Of a DNA stretch of 40,354 nt, positions 1 through 7,760 are shown one piece after another (position 1 is the stretch's first letter; every line of letters begins with the position of its first letter). The DNA comes from Candidatus Blautia avicola (lineage in GTDB: Bacteria; Bacillota; Clostridia; Lachnospirales; Lachnospiraceae). Under the pieces are notes generated by a model. It did not search any database, was not told the DNA's origin, and was given only the letters and a program-made list of their open reading frames with translations. The position numbers were made by a program, and so were the translations under genes. The stretch is taken from NCBI GenBank assembly GCA_019120515.1, contig DWUY01000090.1, forward strand, positions 1 through 40,354, read 5' to 3'.

Positions 1-40
1 AATTCATTAGGAAAGTATCAGATTCAGAGCAGACATAAAA

Positions 41-71
41 AGAGCAGTTCTAGGTAAAGTTGAACTGCTCT
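41..71 (-). terminator. intrinsic terminator, minus strand
   Basis: AGAGCAGTTC (41-50) pairs perfectly with GAACTGCTCT (62-71) around an 11-nt loop. Read on the minus strand the stem is followed by TTTTTATG, so it would stop transcripts leaving the IS element. It may be the original terminator of the interrupted MATE operon. Confidence 0.65.
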
Positions 72-165
72 GAATGTGATTCTTTCCAATTGTACCAAGT
101 TGCGGACGATCAGCCGGTAAACTTATGGGGATTGTATCTTTTTCAGGAGCCGAAAAAGGTCATAT

Positions 166-290
166 TTCCCATAAAAATCTGGCATATCAGGCACTTTTTT
201 ACTGCCTGACAGATTTCCGGGCATGCTGCGCAGACCTTCCAGAGGGAGGTCTTAAAAAATCGGTATGGGGAAATCCGTGTTTTATGGGAA
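166..290. repeat. nested inverted repeats at the transposase 3' end (possible oriIS)
   Basis: TTCCCATAAAA (166-176) is matched by TTTTATGGGAA (280-290), and inside lies a second stem TCAGGCA (187-193)/TGCCTGA (203-209). The outer repeat contains the transposase stop codon. IS91 elements have their replication origin at the transposase-proximal end, so this may be oriIS. The nick site is not identified. I see no gene in 1-281. Confidence 0.4.
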
Positions 291-1439
291 GGGAGCATAA
301 CTCCTCCCCAGCTGTCTCATAGAGGCACAGCCGCATTCCGGACAGATGGACAGGTCAACACCCCATACTGCTTTGAGCAGTTCTGCTATAGATAAGCCCA
401 TGTAACGCTGACGAAAACGCTGGCCTCCCTGGATCCGGAAGATCGTTTTCAGATTTCTGGACTTCATCCGGTTATTGAGGAATCCGTAGTACCGGATCTT
501 CTGGAAACCAGAGGGGAGTACATGCATCAGGAAGCGGCGGATAAACTCTCCGCAGCTGAGGGTGACCTGTCGTTTTGGGTCACCGGGTTTCTTTCCCCTT
601 GCAGAGAAAATCACTTCTGTTTTTGTAACCGAGAGGATCCGATTGTTTGAAATGGCGACCCGGTGGGTGTAACGGCCAAGGTACTCAATGGCATTGCCAA
701 ATCCATGAAAAGTCTTTTTGATATAAGGGCACCAGTCTTTCCTATAAAGACCGTCTTTGAAAGCCTTCCATTCCCAGGGAAGCTGCAATGCTTCACAGGA
801 AGCAGAGAAAACAAGTTTTCCCTGCTGGTACAGAGTATCCAGAAGAGAAAGATATTTCCCTTTGAACTTATTTCGAAGGACTCTGACCGGGATAAAAAAC
901 TTTGCAGAGGATTTCCGGATCCTGTGGTCAGGAGTCAGCCCTCCGCCAGAGAGGATGCAGTGCATATGAACATGGTAATCCAGTTCCTGGTTCCAGGTAT
1001 GGAGGACCTGGATGATCCCGGGCTTGGCGCCAAGATATTTCTGATCTGCGCTCAGTTCCAGAAGTGTTTCTGCGCAGCACTTATGGAGCAGGCCGTAAAG
1101 GAGCCTTTGATTGCAATAGATCAGGGGATTGAGTTCATGGGGAAGAGTAAACACTACATGGAAGTAAGGGGAATCTATGACTTCCGCCCTGCGCTTATCG
1201 ACCCAGATTTCTTTAAGGACAGCCTGGCAGTTGGGACAGTTCCGGTTCCGGCAGGAATTCTTGTGGAATTCCATGTGCCCGCATTCCCCGCACGTGCTGA
1301 TATTGACACCAAGTCTTCCGGATTTGCAGGCAAGGATTGCATGGGAAGCTTTCTTCTGTTCTTCTGACTGGAAATGTCCGGACTGACTGTAATCCTGATA
1401 AGAATGCTGCCAGATCTTCTGGATCTTGAGGTTACCCAT
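282..1439 (-). CDS. IS91-family transposase (HUH/Y2 type)
   Basis: This is a rolling-circle transposase that nicks DNA through a tyrosine. The N-terminus has a zinc-binding domain (CGECGH ... CRNRNCPNC). The middle has the metal-binding HUH motif in YHVHMHCILSGG, and further on lies YLGRYTHRVAISN, which carries the candidate catalytic tyrosine. A further CPECG pair ends the protein. The start is placed at the ATG at 1439, not the earlier start-capable codon at 1463, because GGAGGTGATTTCC precedes it and this ATG overlaps the recombinase stop by 8 bases. That gives 385 residues, normal for the family. The reading frame is intact, so the element may be active. Confidence 0.93.
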   Translation of the reverse strand: MGNLKIQKIWQHSYQDYSQSGHFQSEEQKKASHAILACKSGRLGVNISTCGECGHMEFHKNSCRNRNCPNCQAVLKEIWVDKRRAEVIDSPYFHVVFTLPHELNPLIYCNQRLLYGLLHKCCAETLLELSADQKYLGAKPGIIQVLHTWNQELDYHVHMHCILSGGGLTPDHRIRKSSAKFFIPVRVLRNKFKGKYLSLLDTLYQQGKLVFSASCEALQLPWEWKAFKDGLYRKDWCPYIKKTFHGFGNAIEYLGRYTHRVAISNNRILSVTKTEVIFSARGKKPGDPKRQVTLSCGEFIRRFLMHVLPSGFQKIRYYGFLNNRMKSRNLKTIFRIQGGQRFRQRYMGLSIAELLKAVWGVDLSICPECGCASMRQLGRSYAPFP

Positions 1440-2295
1440 GGAAATCACCTCCGGTCCGGTCAAAAGGGGATATTACATTTCTGGACGGATAAGAAGCCAG
1501 GTGGATATAGAGCAAGGTAGAATTCAGGGATCTGTGCCCCATAAGGTTTTTGATAGTCAGAAGGTCAGCCCCGTTTTCATAGAGATGGGTGCCAAAGGCA
1601 TGGCGGAAGGAATGGCAGGTGAGCCGGTGTTCCCAGCCAAGGGAATCTTCATGGGCCCGCATATGACGGCAGATATAAAAAGTATCAATGGGACGGGAAG
1701 GATCTGTCTGTTTCGGGAAAAGCCACCCGGTTGGTCGATTGTATGCAAACCAGTATTCGGTAAGGATATCAAGAGCGTTCCGTGAAAGGATGGCATAACG
1801 GTCAGAACGATTCTTGGAATGCGCGACATGGATCCGCATATTTTTCCGTTCAATATCACAGTAACGCAGGTTACAGACTTCGCCGACCCTGAGGCCGGCA
1901 GAGTACAGGAGGGAGACCATGGCTTTTGGCTTCAGGTCAGGAAGAGTAGAGATAAAGAACTCTGCTTCCTCCTGAGTTGGGACAAAAGGGAGATAGGAAT
2001 CAAACTTCCGCATAGGAAGCTGAGTAGGATCCCATGGTTTATGGAGAACATACATGGTAAAGAAACGCAGTTGGGAGATACAGGTGTTTATGGTACGGTC
2101 GGAGAGTGAACGGTTCTTCTGTAGCCAACGGATATACTCCCGGAGTTCCTCCCAGGAGACATCCTCGGGCTGTTTGAAGAGAATGGCCTGCAGGTAATCC
2201 AGATAAGAACGGATGTAAGTAGAATAAGATTTTACAGTGTGGGCAGTAAGCCCACGGAGGGAGATCATCTCCCGATAAACTTTTAAATAGTCCAT
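1432..2295 (-). CDS. tyrosine recombinase (phage integrase family) of the IS91 element
   Basis: This 287-residue tyrosine recombinase has an N-terminal SAM-like core-binding domain (about 1-85) and a C-terminal catalytic domain. The catalytic set is visible: Arg in SAGLRVGEV, HSFRHAFGTHL, the second His in LMGHRSLNSTL and the nucleophile Tyr in LLYIHLA. The site CAAGGAGGTTCTGTT precedes its ATG. Its stop overlaps the transposase start, so the two are translationally coupled and form one mobile unit. Some IS91 relatives carry such an accessory integrase gene. Its job may be resolution or target choice, which is inferred. Confidence 0.92.
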   Translation of the reverse strand: MDYLKVYREMISLRGLTAHTVKSYSTYIRSYLDYLQAILFKQPEDVSWEELREYIRWLQKNRSLSDRTINTCISQLRFFTMYVLHKPWDPTQLPMRKFDSYLPFVPTQEEAEFFISTLPDLKPKAMVSLLYSAGLRVGEVCNLRYCDIERKNMRIHVAHSKNRSDRYAILSRNALDILTEYWFAYNRPTGWLFPKQTDPSRPIDTFYICRHMRAHEDSLGWEHRLTCHSFRHAFGTHLYENGADLLTIKNLMGHRSLNSTLLYIHLASYPSRNVISPFDRTGGDFHG

Positions 2296-2541
2296 AACAG
2301 AACCTCCTTGAAAAGATACAGTAATTGATTGTCAGGTTACAGATTTTTCAAGGCGGCGGTCTTGGAAAAAGATCAGATATGTAGTTGTTGAATTTAAGAA
2401 TCCATGTTAAACTAAGCATAGCAGTTGGCGATGTTATGTGATTGTGAATTAGGGGTAATTCAACAATACAACATATATTCAAAAACTGCTACTTTTTTTG
2501 AAAAAAGTGGCGGAAACACGTACCTGGGGCTAGCCGTCGCG
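2296..2541. other. IS91 distal end, non-coding
   Basis: No gene is seen in this gap between the recombinase start and the MATE remnant. It holds the recombinase ribosome site, an imperfect CTACTTTTTTT/GAAAAAAGTGG hairpin near 2489-2512, and the GCTAGC-CGTCGC-GCTAGC hairpin at 2529-2546. The last is the best terIS candidate. Confidence 0.4.
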
Positions 2542-3819
2542 CTAGCGACTTGGTACAATTGCAGACAAAATCCTCGCAATTACCGTACTCCACCAGATCA
2601 TCACCTGCCCGCCGAACAGAGGCGGCAAAAGCAGCATAAGCAAAAGCATGAGAACCGGCTCTATAAATGTCAGCAAATAGGATAGCGCGCTTTTTTCCGA
2701 GGCGTAAAAGCTGGCTGTCGTGACGCGAGTAACTGCTACAAACGGGACGGAAATAAGAAAAATCGGAATGATTTTCGCCACTTCCACATTTACATCATTG
2801 GAGGTACCGAACAAAAGTCCCAGACTTCCTCTTGTGAGATACATAACAACGCAGCCGATTACAGCCAGAAGCATGGCAAAGGCATACGCCAACCTCCGAA
2901 TATTTTTCAGCCGTGCAAAGTCCCCTTCTCCGTAACACCGGCTAATGAGAGGCTGGCTGCCATCGCCCACGCCTTGAAAGATCAGGTAGATAATACAAAT
3001 CATATATGCAATGCAAGCGTATACTGCGATCGCCGATTCCCCTCCGTAAGAAGCGGAAAATCGGTTGATGATAATCAAAGAGATATTTGGGGACATGGCA
3101 AGGCCAAAAGGGGCAATCCCGATTTTCAGGACATACATTACCACCCTGCCCATTTTTGAAAACGGAATTTTTAAGGTAAACTGCTTCTTTTGGATAATGT
3201 AGACTAAAGCGATCAACATCGTGACGCCTTGCCCAATTACGGTAGCAATGGCAGCCCCGGCTACGCCTTGCTCCCATACCCATACAAAAAGATAGTCCAG
3301 AATGATATTGCTGATAAATCCCGCCATCATGGCGATCATAGCATAAAAGGAACCGCCGAGGTTACGGATCAAGGGGACAAGCCCCGTGCCGAAAACTTGC
3401 AGGATCGTACCAAAGGTAACGACCACAATATATTCTTCGGCCAAAGACAGCATCTTGCCGCTGGCCCCCAAAAGCCGCAGCAGTGGATTGTACCAGCATA
3501 AAACCCCAACGGTTAAAATGACGCTGAAGGCAATCATCAACCAGTTTGCTCCCGCTGTAAACATGCGGGCTTCTTTTTCCTTTTTCTCCGCTTTATTGAT
3601 TGAATAGTAAATTGCGCCGCCCATACCGATCCCCGTCCCAACAGCCTGGATAAAAGCGACGATAGGATATGCAATATTTACGGCAGAAAGTCCAACGTCC
3701 CCCAGACTGTTCCCCACGAAAAAGCCGTCTACAATCGCATAAACGCCGGACAGGGCAAAGGACAAGATGGACGGAAAAACATATTTGAAAAACAATTTCG
3801 TATCACGCGTTTGTATCAT
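2542..3819 (-). pseudogene. MATE-family efflux pump, 3' end replaced by IS91 sequence
   Basis: This is a multidrug/toxin extrusion (MATE) permease of 425 residues with about eleven to twelve membrane segments, starting at ISFALSGVYAIVDGFFVGNSLG. It should export drugs or metabolites using an ion gradient. The final codons read VPSR-stop, and GTACCAAGT inside them belongs to the terminal inverted repeat of the neighbouring IS91 element. The native C-terminus (roughly the last 15-25 residues of a normal MATE of about 445) is therefore lost. Most of the last helix is still present, so some activity cannot be excluded. The start overlaps the stop of the upstream marR-type gene by 17 bases, so this is one operon. 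Confidence 0.8.
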
Positions 3820-4270
3820 TAGTATTCTTACCTCCGGCTTCCTGAAAAAGTTTTATAAACAGCGCGCCATCTTCGCTCAATCTGTGCATACGTTCGAGCC
3901 CCATTTTTTGAATGGCAGCCAATTCCGCTTTTCGCAATGCGGGCAAAATCGTGTCGGCGTATTCTCTCCCTGCCGCGGTGAATTGAATGCGTTTATTTCT
4001 TTTATCTCCCTGCATAGGGAATAATTCAACTAATTTTTTGTTTTCAAAGTCTTTCAAAATCATATTGACGGTTTGCTTGGGGATCAGCCATCGCTGGCTG
4101 ATTTTCTTTTGCGTACAATCCTCGCCTCCCTCGTCAATGGCCGTAAGGGCCAATAGGCAACTCACCGATATGCCATGGGTTTTGGCCCACTCTGTATATA
4201 CATAGTTTGTTTCCTGCCACACCGTGTAGTAGCGGTTTAATTCCTCGATCAATGCAGCTTTATTCTCCAT
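3803..4270 (-). CDS. MarR-family transcriptional regulator
   Basis: This 155-residue winged-helix repressor has the MarR layout. An N-terminal dimerisation helix is followed by the HTH (CTQKKISQRWLIPKQTVNMILKDFENKKLVE, about 55-85), a wing (MQGDKRNKRIQFTAAGREYA) and a C-terminal dimer helix. It overlaps the MATE gene, which it presumably represses together with itself. A strong promoter and a perfect 10-bp inverted repeat lie directly upstream. MarR proteins usually respond to small phenolic or toxic ligands, but the ligand here is unknown. Confidence 0.9.
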   Translation of the reverse strand: MENKAALIEELNRYYTVWQETNYVYTEWAKTHGISVSCLLALTAIDEGGEDCTQKKISQRWLIPKQTVNMILKDFENKKLVELFPMQGDKRNKRIQFTAAGREYADTILPALRKAELAAIQKMGLERMHRLSEDGALFIKLFQEAGGKNTNDTNA

Positions 4271-4286
4271 CGTGCTCCTCCTTTAA

Positions 4287-4310
4287 AATTAGTACAGTTA
4301 TGTACTAATT
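4287..4310. promoter_or_regulatory. MarR operator palindrome
   Basis: AATTAGTACA-GTTA-TGTACTAATT is a perfect 10-bp inverted repeat. It lies between the -10 box and the marR start codon, where a bound repressor would block transcription. The size and position fit MarR-type autorepression. Confidence 0.75.
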
Positions 4311-4311
4311 T

Positions 4312-4341
4312 AGTATAGTCCATATCCGTACTAATTGTCAA
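4312..4341 (-). promoter_or_regulatory. promoter of the marR-MATE operon
   Basis: On the minus strand TTGACA (4336-4341) and TATACT (4312-4317) are separated by 18 bases. The sequence TTAGTAC of the operator recurs inside the spacer (half-site GTACTAATT at 4328-4336). Confidence 0.75.
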
Positions 4342-4412
4342 GTAGGAAGAAAAGTATTACTTTACGGCACATGAACATTTGCTCAAGGCACATATTTCCC
4401 CACATACAACAA

Positions 4413-4444
4413 GCGACGATACTCTTTTTTAAGAATATCGCCGC
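4413..4444. terminator. hairpin, possible terminator, in a gene-poor gap
   Basis: GCGACGATACTCTT (4413-4426) pairs with AAGAATATCGCCGC (4431-4444) with two mismatches and a TTTT loop. The stretch 4342-4631 otherwise has no convincing gene. It holds the short reading frame MYEDFSYATAAA behind a good AGGAGGG site (minus strand, near 4585), which looks like the cut-off start of a lost gene of a mobile element. Confidence 0.35.
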
Positions 4445-4631
4445 TTTGCTGTATCGTTTATGAAACCCGTCACATCAAGGCACTTTCAAAAATGGTGTGG
4501 CAAGCGCCTTTCTACTTTATAAATCCATTGATTTTGCTGGCTTTTTCAGAGATTTTCACGCTGCTGCCGTGGCATACGAAAAGTCCTCGTACATTTTAAA
4601 GCCCTCCTAATTTTCTAAAATTTGCCCTGTT

Positions 4632-4793
4632 TTACCGCGATTTGCCGGGTATGTAATTTCCGCCGAGATTATTAAAACATTCACAAAATAAGCAACGCAT
4701 GGTAAAATGCGGTATATCCGAGCCATCGAGAGTATTAAGAACATAGTAAAGATCCGTATGCATTCTATTTAGCTCTTTAATTTTATCAATCAA
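4632..4793 (-). CDS. possible small Cys-containing ORF downstream of the HhH gene
   Basis: This 53-codon frame starts at a TTG that overlaps the stop of the HhH gene (TTGATTGA). An internal ATG at 4763 is the alternative start. It encodes ELNRMHTDLYYVLNTLDG and a MRCLFCEC motif. No clear ribosome site is seen, so only its coupling position supports it. It may be a third member of the cassette or the tail of a decayed gene. I do not recognise the family. Confidence 0.25.
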   Translation of the reverse strand: MIDKIKELNRMHTDLYYVLNTLDGSDIPHFTMRCLFCECFNNLGGNYIPGKSR

Positions 4794-5727
4794 CCGGTAA
4801 TCGAAGTTGCTCCCATTTTTGAGATGACTCTACGTTGCATTCACCCACTTTCACCTTAAATCCGCCTCTACTCCACAGCCACAGAGGAGTATGAATATCT
4901 ATTGGACATCTCTGCGTGTCTCTAAATACTTCTTCCCATAGAGAGCTTACTTTCTCTCGTATATTAGGTTTTTCAGCTTCATCATGTGTGATCAATCCCA
5001 ATTTTTCACTTGCCTGTATAACATGGGTGTCTGGCGCAACCGTAATATACTGCCTGTCTTCCAGCTTTGCATCTGTATATTGGATCATCACATATAGCCA
5101 ATAATTCAAAATCTTTGTACCAGATAAATATGGGAACCCCTTTTTGTTTTTTAGAATATACTCTTTGATCTTTTTTACGGAATTATCATTATCCCAAAAC
5201 AGCTTTCTGACGTCACCCTGAAATTTATCCATAAATGTGTTGCACAGCCGTCCCCATATCTCTATATGTTTATTAGGCTGAAGGGCCACTTTATACCTTA
5301 ACAGTTTAGTGCGCAGCTCCTCTTGTTTCATTTTTACAACGTATTCTGGCGAAAATATGTCTCGGGTTTCAGTGTCAAGATATGCAGCTTTTGCTGCCTC
5401 CCACAGCTTATATGAATTTCTTTGGTAATTTAATGCCATAGGCAAAGTAAAATATAAATAGTTTTCCTTCGTACCTTTCCCTAACCCGGGATTTGCATCC
5501 TCTGGCATAATTTCTCCTCCAAGGCTTCCGTCATGATAAAGTTGCAAGAGATCTTCTACGTTCTTCAGAATGTTTTGTTTTTTTCGAGACTCAGTGTTAT
5601 TTCTTCCATTTTTTAGTATTCCTTTTTTAAATATCACTATTATAATACTCAAGTCATCAATCGACTTATTAGCTTTTTCTACTGTCTTGATTTTTGCAAG
5701 TAGTATCTCAGCATCTCTTAATTCCAC
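4786..5727 (-). CDS. HhH-GPD-like (DNA glycosylase-fold) protein of unknown function
   Basis: No named family is recognised with certainty. Residues about 198-245 read like the helix-hairpin-helix and catalytic segment of EndoIII/OGG glycosylases. FPYLSGTKILNYWL stands where LPGVGxKTA normally is, placing Lys205 at the bifunctional lysine. APDTHVIQASEKLGLI stands for VDTHVxRVxxRLG, placing Asp233 at the catalytic Asp. The C-terminus (CPIDIHTPLWLWSRGGF) also resembles glycosylase tails. The hairpin is two residues shorter than usual. The roughly 190-residue N-terminus is unassigned. The start is GTG at 5727, one base after the stop of a small upstream ORF. Composition is AT-richer than the neighbours, suggesting transfer. 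A role in base repair, modified-base processing or defence is inference. Confidence 0.6.
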   Translation of the reverse strand: MELRDAEILLAKIKTVEKANKSIDDLSIIIVIFKKGILKNGRNNTESRKKQNILKNVEDLLQLYHDGSLGGEIMPEDANPGLGKGTKENYLYFTLPMALNYQRNSYKLWEAAKAAYLDTETRDIFSPEYVVKMKQEELRTKLLRYKVALQPNKHIEIWGRLCNTFMDKFQGDVRKLFWDNDNSVKKIKEYILKNKKGFPYLSGTKILNYWLYVMIQYTDAKLEDRQYITVAPDTHVIQASEKLGLITHDEAEKPNIREKVSSLWEEVFRDTQRCPIDIHTPLWLWSRGGFKVKVGECNVESSQKWEQLRLPVD

Positions 5728-5728
5728 A

Positions 5729-5872
5729 CTACATAGCTAAAATGATCATTCCAATTATAACATAGTTTATAGAATAAATTATACTATTTTCAGCGTCGAA
5801 CTTATCCAAGTCCTCCTGGGTTGCCACCCTTCTATATTTCACGCCATCATTTGCCTGGGAGTTTGACCCCAC
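5729..5872 (-). CDS. 47-residue single-pass membrane peptide, coupled to the HhH gene
   Basis: A GTG start at 5872 is preceded by AGGAG seven bases upstream. The frame encodes a charged N-terminal half (NDGVKYRRVATQEDLDKF) and a hydrophobic C-terminal helix (INYVIIGMIILAM). Its TAG stop lies one base before the GTG start of the HhH protein, which also lacks its own ribosome site, so the two are probably translated together. The family is not recognised. The alternative is the tail of a decayed larger gene. Confidence 0.4.
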   Translation of the reverse strand: MGSNSQANDGVKYRRVATQEDLDKFDAENSIIYSINYVIIGMIILAM

Positions 5873-5942
5873 GTCCGTTCTCCTGCTGCTTCACCGTAGA
5901 AATTTCCTCTGTCCCTACCTATAAACTTCTTATAATAATAGG

Positions 5943-5970
5943 TTGAATTTCTCCTATTTTTGGATATAAT
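5943..5970 (+). promoter_or_regulatory. phd-doc promoter
   Basis: TTGAAT (5943-5948) and TATAAT (5965-5970) are 16 bases apart. The antitoxin ribosome site AAAGGAGG follows, with the start at 6002. Apart from the small ORF on the other strand, 5873-5942 shows nothing. Confidence 0.7.
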
Positions 5971-6001
5971 AAAAGTAAAGACAGCAAAAGGAGGTTTCGT
6001 T

Positions 6002-6244
6002 ATGAATATCAACACTAAAAACCTGGTTTCTATCACCGAGGCTAATCAAAATTTCTCTAAGGTAGCGCGCCTCGTAGATGAGAACGGTTCTGCCATCATA
6101 TTGAAGAACAATGTTCCCCGATATCTGGTCATGGAATTCAGCGCCGCTGAACAAGAGCAGCTTGCTGCTGATGAAGATGTAATGGCTATTTCCAAACGTC
6201 TCATCGAAAAGAACCGACAGGCTTACGAGGTACTTGCCAAATGA
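6002..6244 (+). CDS. phd: type II antitoxin, Phd/YefM family
   Basis: This 80-residue antitoxin starts at 6002 behind AAAGGAGGTTTCGTT. An in-frame start-capable codon at 5960 lies inside the promoter and is rejected. The N-terminal part (VSITEANQNFSKVARLVDENGSAIILKNNVPRYLV) is the Phd/YefM DNA-binding fold, and the C-terminal tail should fold onto and block the toxin. Its stop overlaps the toxin ATG by 4 bases (ATGA), the usual coupled order. The Phd-Doc complex normally binds its own promoter with a strength that depends on the toxin ratio. Confidence 0.9.
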   Translation: MNINTKNLVSITEANQNFSKVARLVDENGSAIILKNNVPRYLVMEFSAAEQEQLAADEDVMAISKRLIEKNRQAYEVLAK

Positions 6245-6618
6245 TCCGATTATCCAAACCGCAGATATTTCTGCTGCACGAACAACTCATTGCAGAGACC
6301 GGAGGTTCATCCGGCCTGCGTGATGAAGGGATGCTGGACTCTGCGCTGAATGCTCCTTTCCAGACCTTTGGCGGGGAAGATGTCTATCCATCTCTCCAGC
6401 AGAAGGCAGCCCGGCTTTGCTTTGGTCTAGTAAAAAACCACCCCTTTGTAGACGGAAACAAACGTATCGGCGCACACGTTATGCTAGTGTTTCTTGCTTT
6501 AAATGGGATTGAATTGCAACATACGCAAACAGAATTATCCGATGTTATCCTGCAATTAGCAGCAGGCACCATTCAGTCTTCTGATTTACTGAGCTGGATA
6601 CTCGCACATCAGGTCTAA
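6241..6618 (+). CDS. doc: Doc-type (Fic-fold) toxin, death-on-curing family
   Basis: This 125-residue Fic-fold toxin has the Doc-type active site HPFVDGNKRIG (residues 67-77). The lysine replaces the glycine of canonical Fic enzymes. In P1 Doc this version phosphorylates EF-Tu and stops translation, where Fic enzymes add AMP. Catalytic His67, the acidic residue at 71 and Arg75 are all present, so the toxin looks intact. It is coupled to the antitoxin gene and closed by a terminator. Its place between an IS element and ordinary chromosome suits an acquired stability module. Confidence 0.93.
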   Translation: MIRLSKPQIFLLHEQLIAETGGSSGLRDEGMLDSALNAPFQTFGGEDVYPSLQQKAARLCFGLVKNHPFVDGNKRIGAHVMLVFLALNGIELQHTQTELSDVILQLAAGTIQSSDLLSWILAHQV

Positions 6619-6646
6619 AAAGCCGTTCTCCTAGGGATGGCTTTTT
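6617..6646. terminator. bidirectional terminator after doc
   Basis: AAAAAGCC (6617-6624) pairs with GGCTTTTT (6639-6646). The A and T runs are part of the stem, so it can serve doc and, from the other side, the methyltransferase gene. Confidence 0.8.
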
Positions 6647-6755
6647 CCATGCCACCGGCCACCACATTTTGCATGAATTCTGGCACGACATTCTCTGCAC
6701 AGAGGAATCATAAAAGGCAAAGGATTTTGATGAGTTTGATATTCCGCTCCTCCTA

Positions 6756-7574
6756 TCATTTTCTGCCCACTAACATCTTTGACTCGCCAAGCATCATCAT
6801 TGCCGCCCGGCGGTGAGAGCCAAATACCTCCTTTGCCGTGTCGATCAGGCGTACCTCCTCATATCCCATATCCCGGAGGTTTTGTGCAAACTCCTCCATA
6901 TCTCCATACATCCTTGGTTTCATTTCATCATTCAGTGCAAAGACGCCGCCCTTTTTCAGCACCCGCAGTGTCTCCAGCAGCAGTTTCTGTTTATCAGCCC
7001 CGGTAATATTATGATAAACATAATTACTCACCACAGCGTCAAAAGATTCATCTGGGAAATCCAGCTTGTTGGCGTCCCCGTGTTGAAAGATGCAACGGCT
7101 CCCTGCTCCTTCACTGGCGGCGTTTTTCTCACAAAGAGCCTGACTGTAGCTGTAAACTGCAGCCCAATAGTCGATCCCCATAACCTTTGCCTCCTGCCAT
7201 GTCAATGCAGCCCGGATGGATAATGCTCCGGAGCCGCAGCCTACGTCCAGCAGTGTTCCTTTGCCGTCATAATCCATATAGGACAGGATGGTCTGATGTA
7301 CCTGCTCCATGATCCTGCCTCCGTCAAAGGCATACTGCCGCCGGATCCATGTGATCCAGCCAAGAAGTGCCAGAAGCCCCACTACGGCGGTCACAAACAG
7401 GAGGCAAAGTACAGGAATATGGAGCACAGCAAACGACAGTACCGCCAGCAAAGCTGCCAGAGCTGTCAGCCCACACACCATATAAAACACCGGATCTGAC
7501 ATCCAGTTTCCGTAATCCTCGCCGTGAGTGCCAAGGCGGATCACTTTTTGAGATTTTTCATTCCGATCAGACAT
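6756..7574 (-). CDS. membrane-anchored class I SAM-dependent methyltransferase
   Basis: This 272-residue protein begins with a short cytosolic stretch and two hydrophobic helices (about 30-48 and 52-75). A Rossmann methyltransferase domain follows, with motif I LLDVGCGSGALSI (about 104-116), an acidic strand-2 end (VMGIDYW), and the post-motif stretch FDAVVSNYVYHNITG. The substrate is not evident. The fold resembles UbiE/COQ5-like small-molecule methylases. It is read from a perfect promoter whose spacer holds a 16-bp palindrome also found before the neighbouring ABC pair, so it may modify a metallophore or lipid handled by that transporter, which is inference. GAAAGAAGGG precedes the ATG. 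Confidence 0.85.
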   Translation of the reverse strand: MSDRNEKSQKVIRLGTHGEDYGNWMSDPVFYMVCGLTALAALLAVLSFAVLHIPVLCLLFVTAVVGLLALLGWITWIRRQYAFDGGRIMEQVHQTILSYMDYDGKGTLLDVGCGSGALSIRAALTWQEAKVMGIDYWAAVYSYSQALCEKNAASEGAGSRCIFQHGDANKLDFPDESFDAVVSNYVYHNITGADKQKLLLETLRVLKKGGVFALNDEMKPRMYGDMEEFAQNLRDMGYEEVRLIDTAKEVFGSHRRAAMMMLGESKMLVGRK

Positions 7575-7731
7575 AAGTTCCCTTCTTTCTTTTACATAAT
7601 TTAATCCTTGTGATCAGCATTTCTCTAAAACCATGTGAATCCGTTCACTGTAACTTCTCCCTGTGCAATATCTTTTTCATTGTATCTCCCATCGGATATA
7701 GTAAAATATAAATGGATATTTCTATAATTTT

Positions 7732-7760
7732 ATTATAGTTAGTTTTAACTAACATGTCAA
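7732..7760 (-). promoter_or_regulatory. consensus promoter of the methyltransferase gene with spacer operator
   Basis: On the minus strand TTGACA (7755-7760) and TATAAT (7732-7737) are exactly 17 bases apart. The spacer contains GTTAGTTAAAACTAAC, a near-perfect palindrome (7-bp arms, 7738-7744 and 7747-7753). A perfect promoter with a repressor site between its boxes implies tight repression. The leader is about 150 nt long. The rest of 7575-7940 shows no gene. Confidence 0.8.

Larger units (their letters stand above)
87..2561 (-). mobile_element. IS91-family element with accessory tyrosine recombinase
   Basis: The element carries a tyrosine recombinase gene and, overlapping it downstream, an IS91-type HUH transposase gene, both on the minus strand. 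The 14-mer CAATTGTACCAAGT lies at 87-100 and its exact reverse complement at 2548-2561, which are the likely outer limits. The transposase-distal end has a GCTAGC-N6-GCTAGC hairpin (2529-2546), and the transposase-proximal end has nested inverted repeats (166-290), as expected for terIS and oriIS. IS91 elements usually make no target duplication, and none is seen. The ends are inferred, so the exact bases could be off by several positions. Confidence 0.7.

Noticed and set aside
125-322. Short plus-strand frame at the IS left end
   Set aside because: No ribosome site or family match. The sequence is better explained by the nested inverted repeats of the element end.
663-1367. Long open frame on the plus strand opposite the transposase
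   Set aside because: It lies antisense inside a clear IS91 transposase with all motifs, and its protein shows no family pattern.
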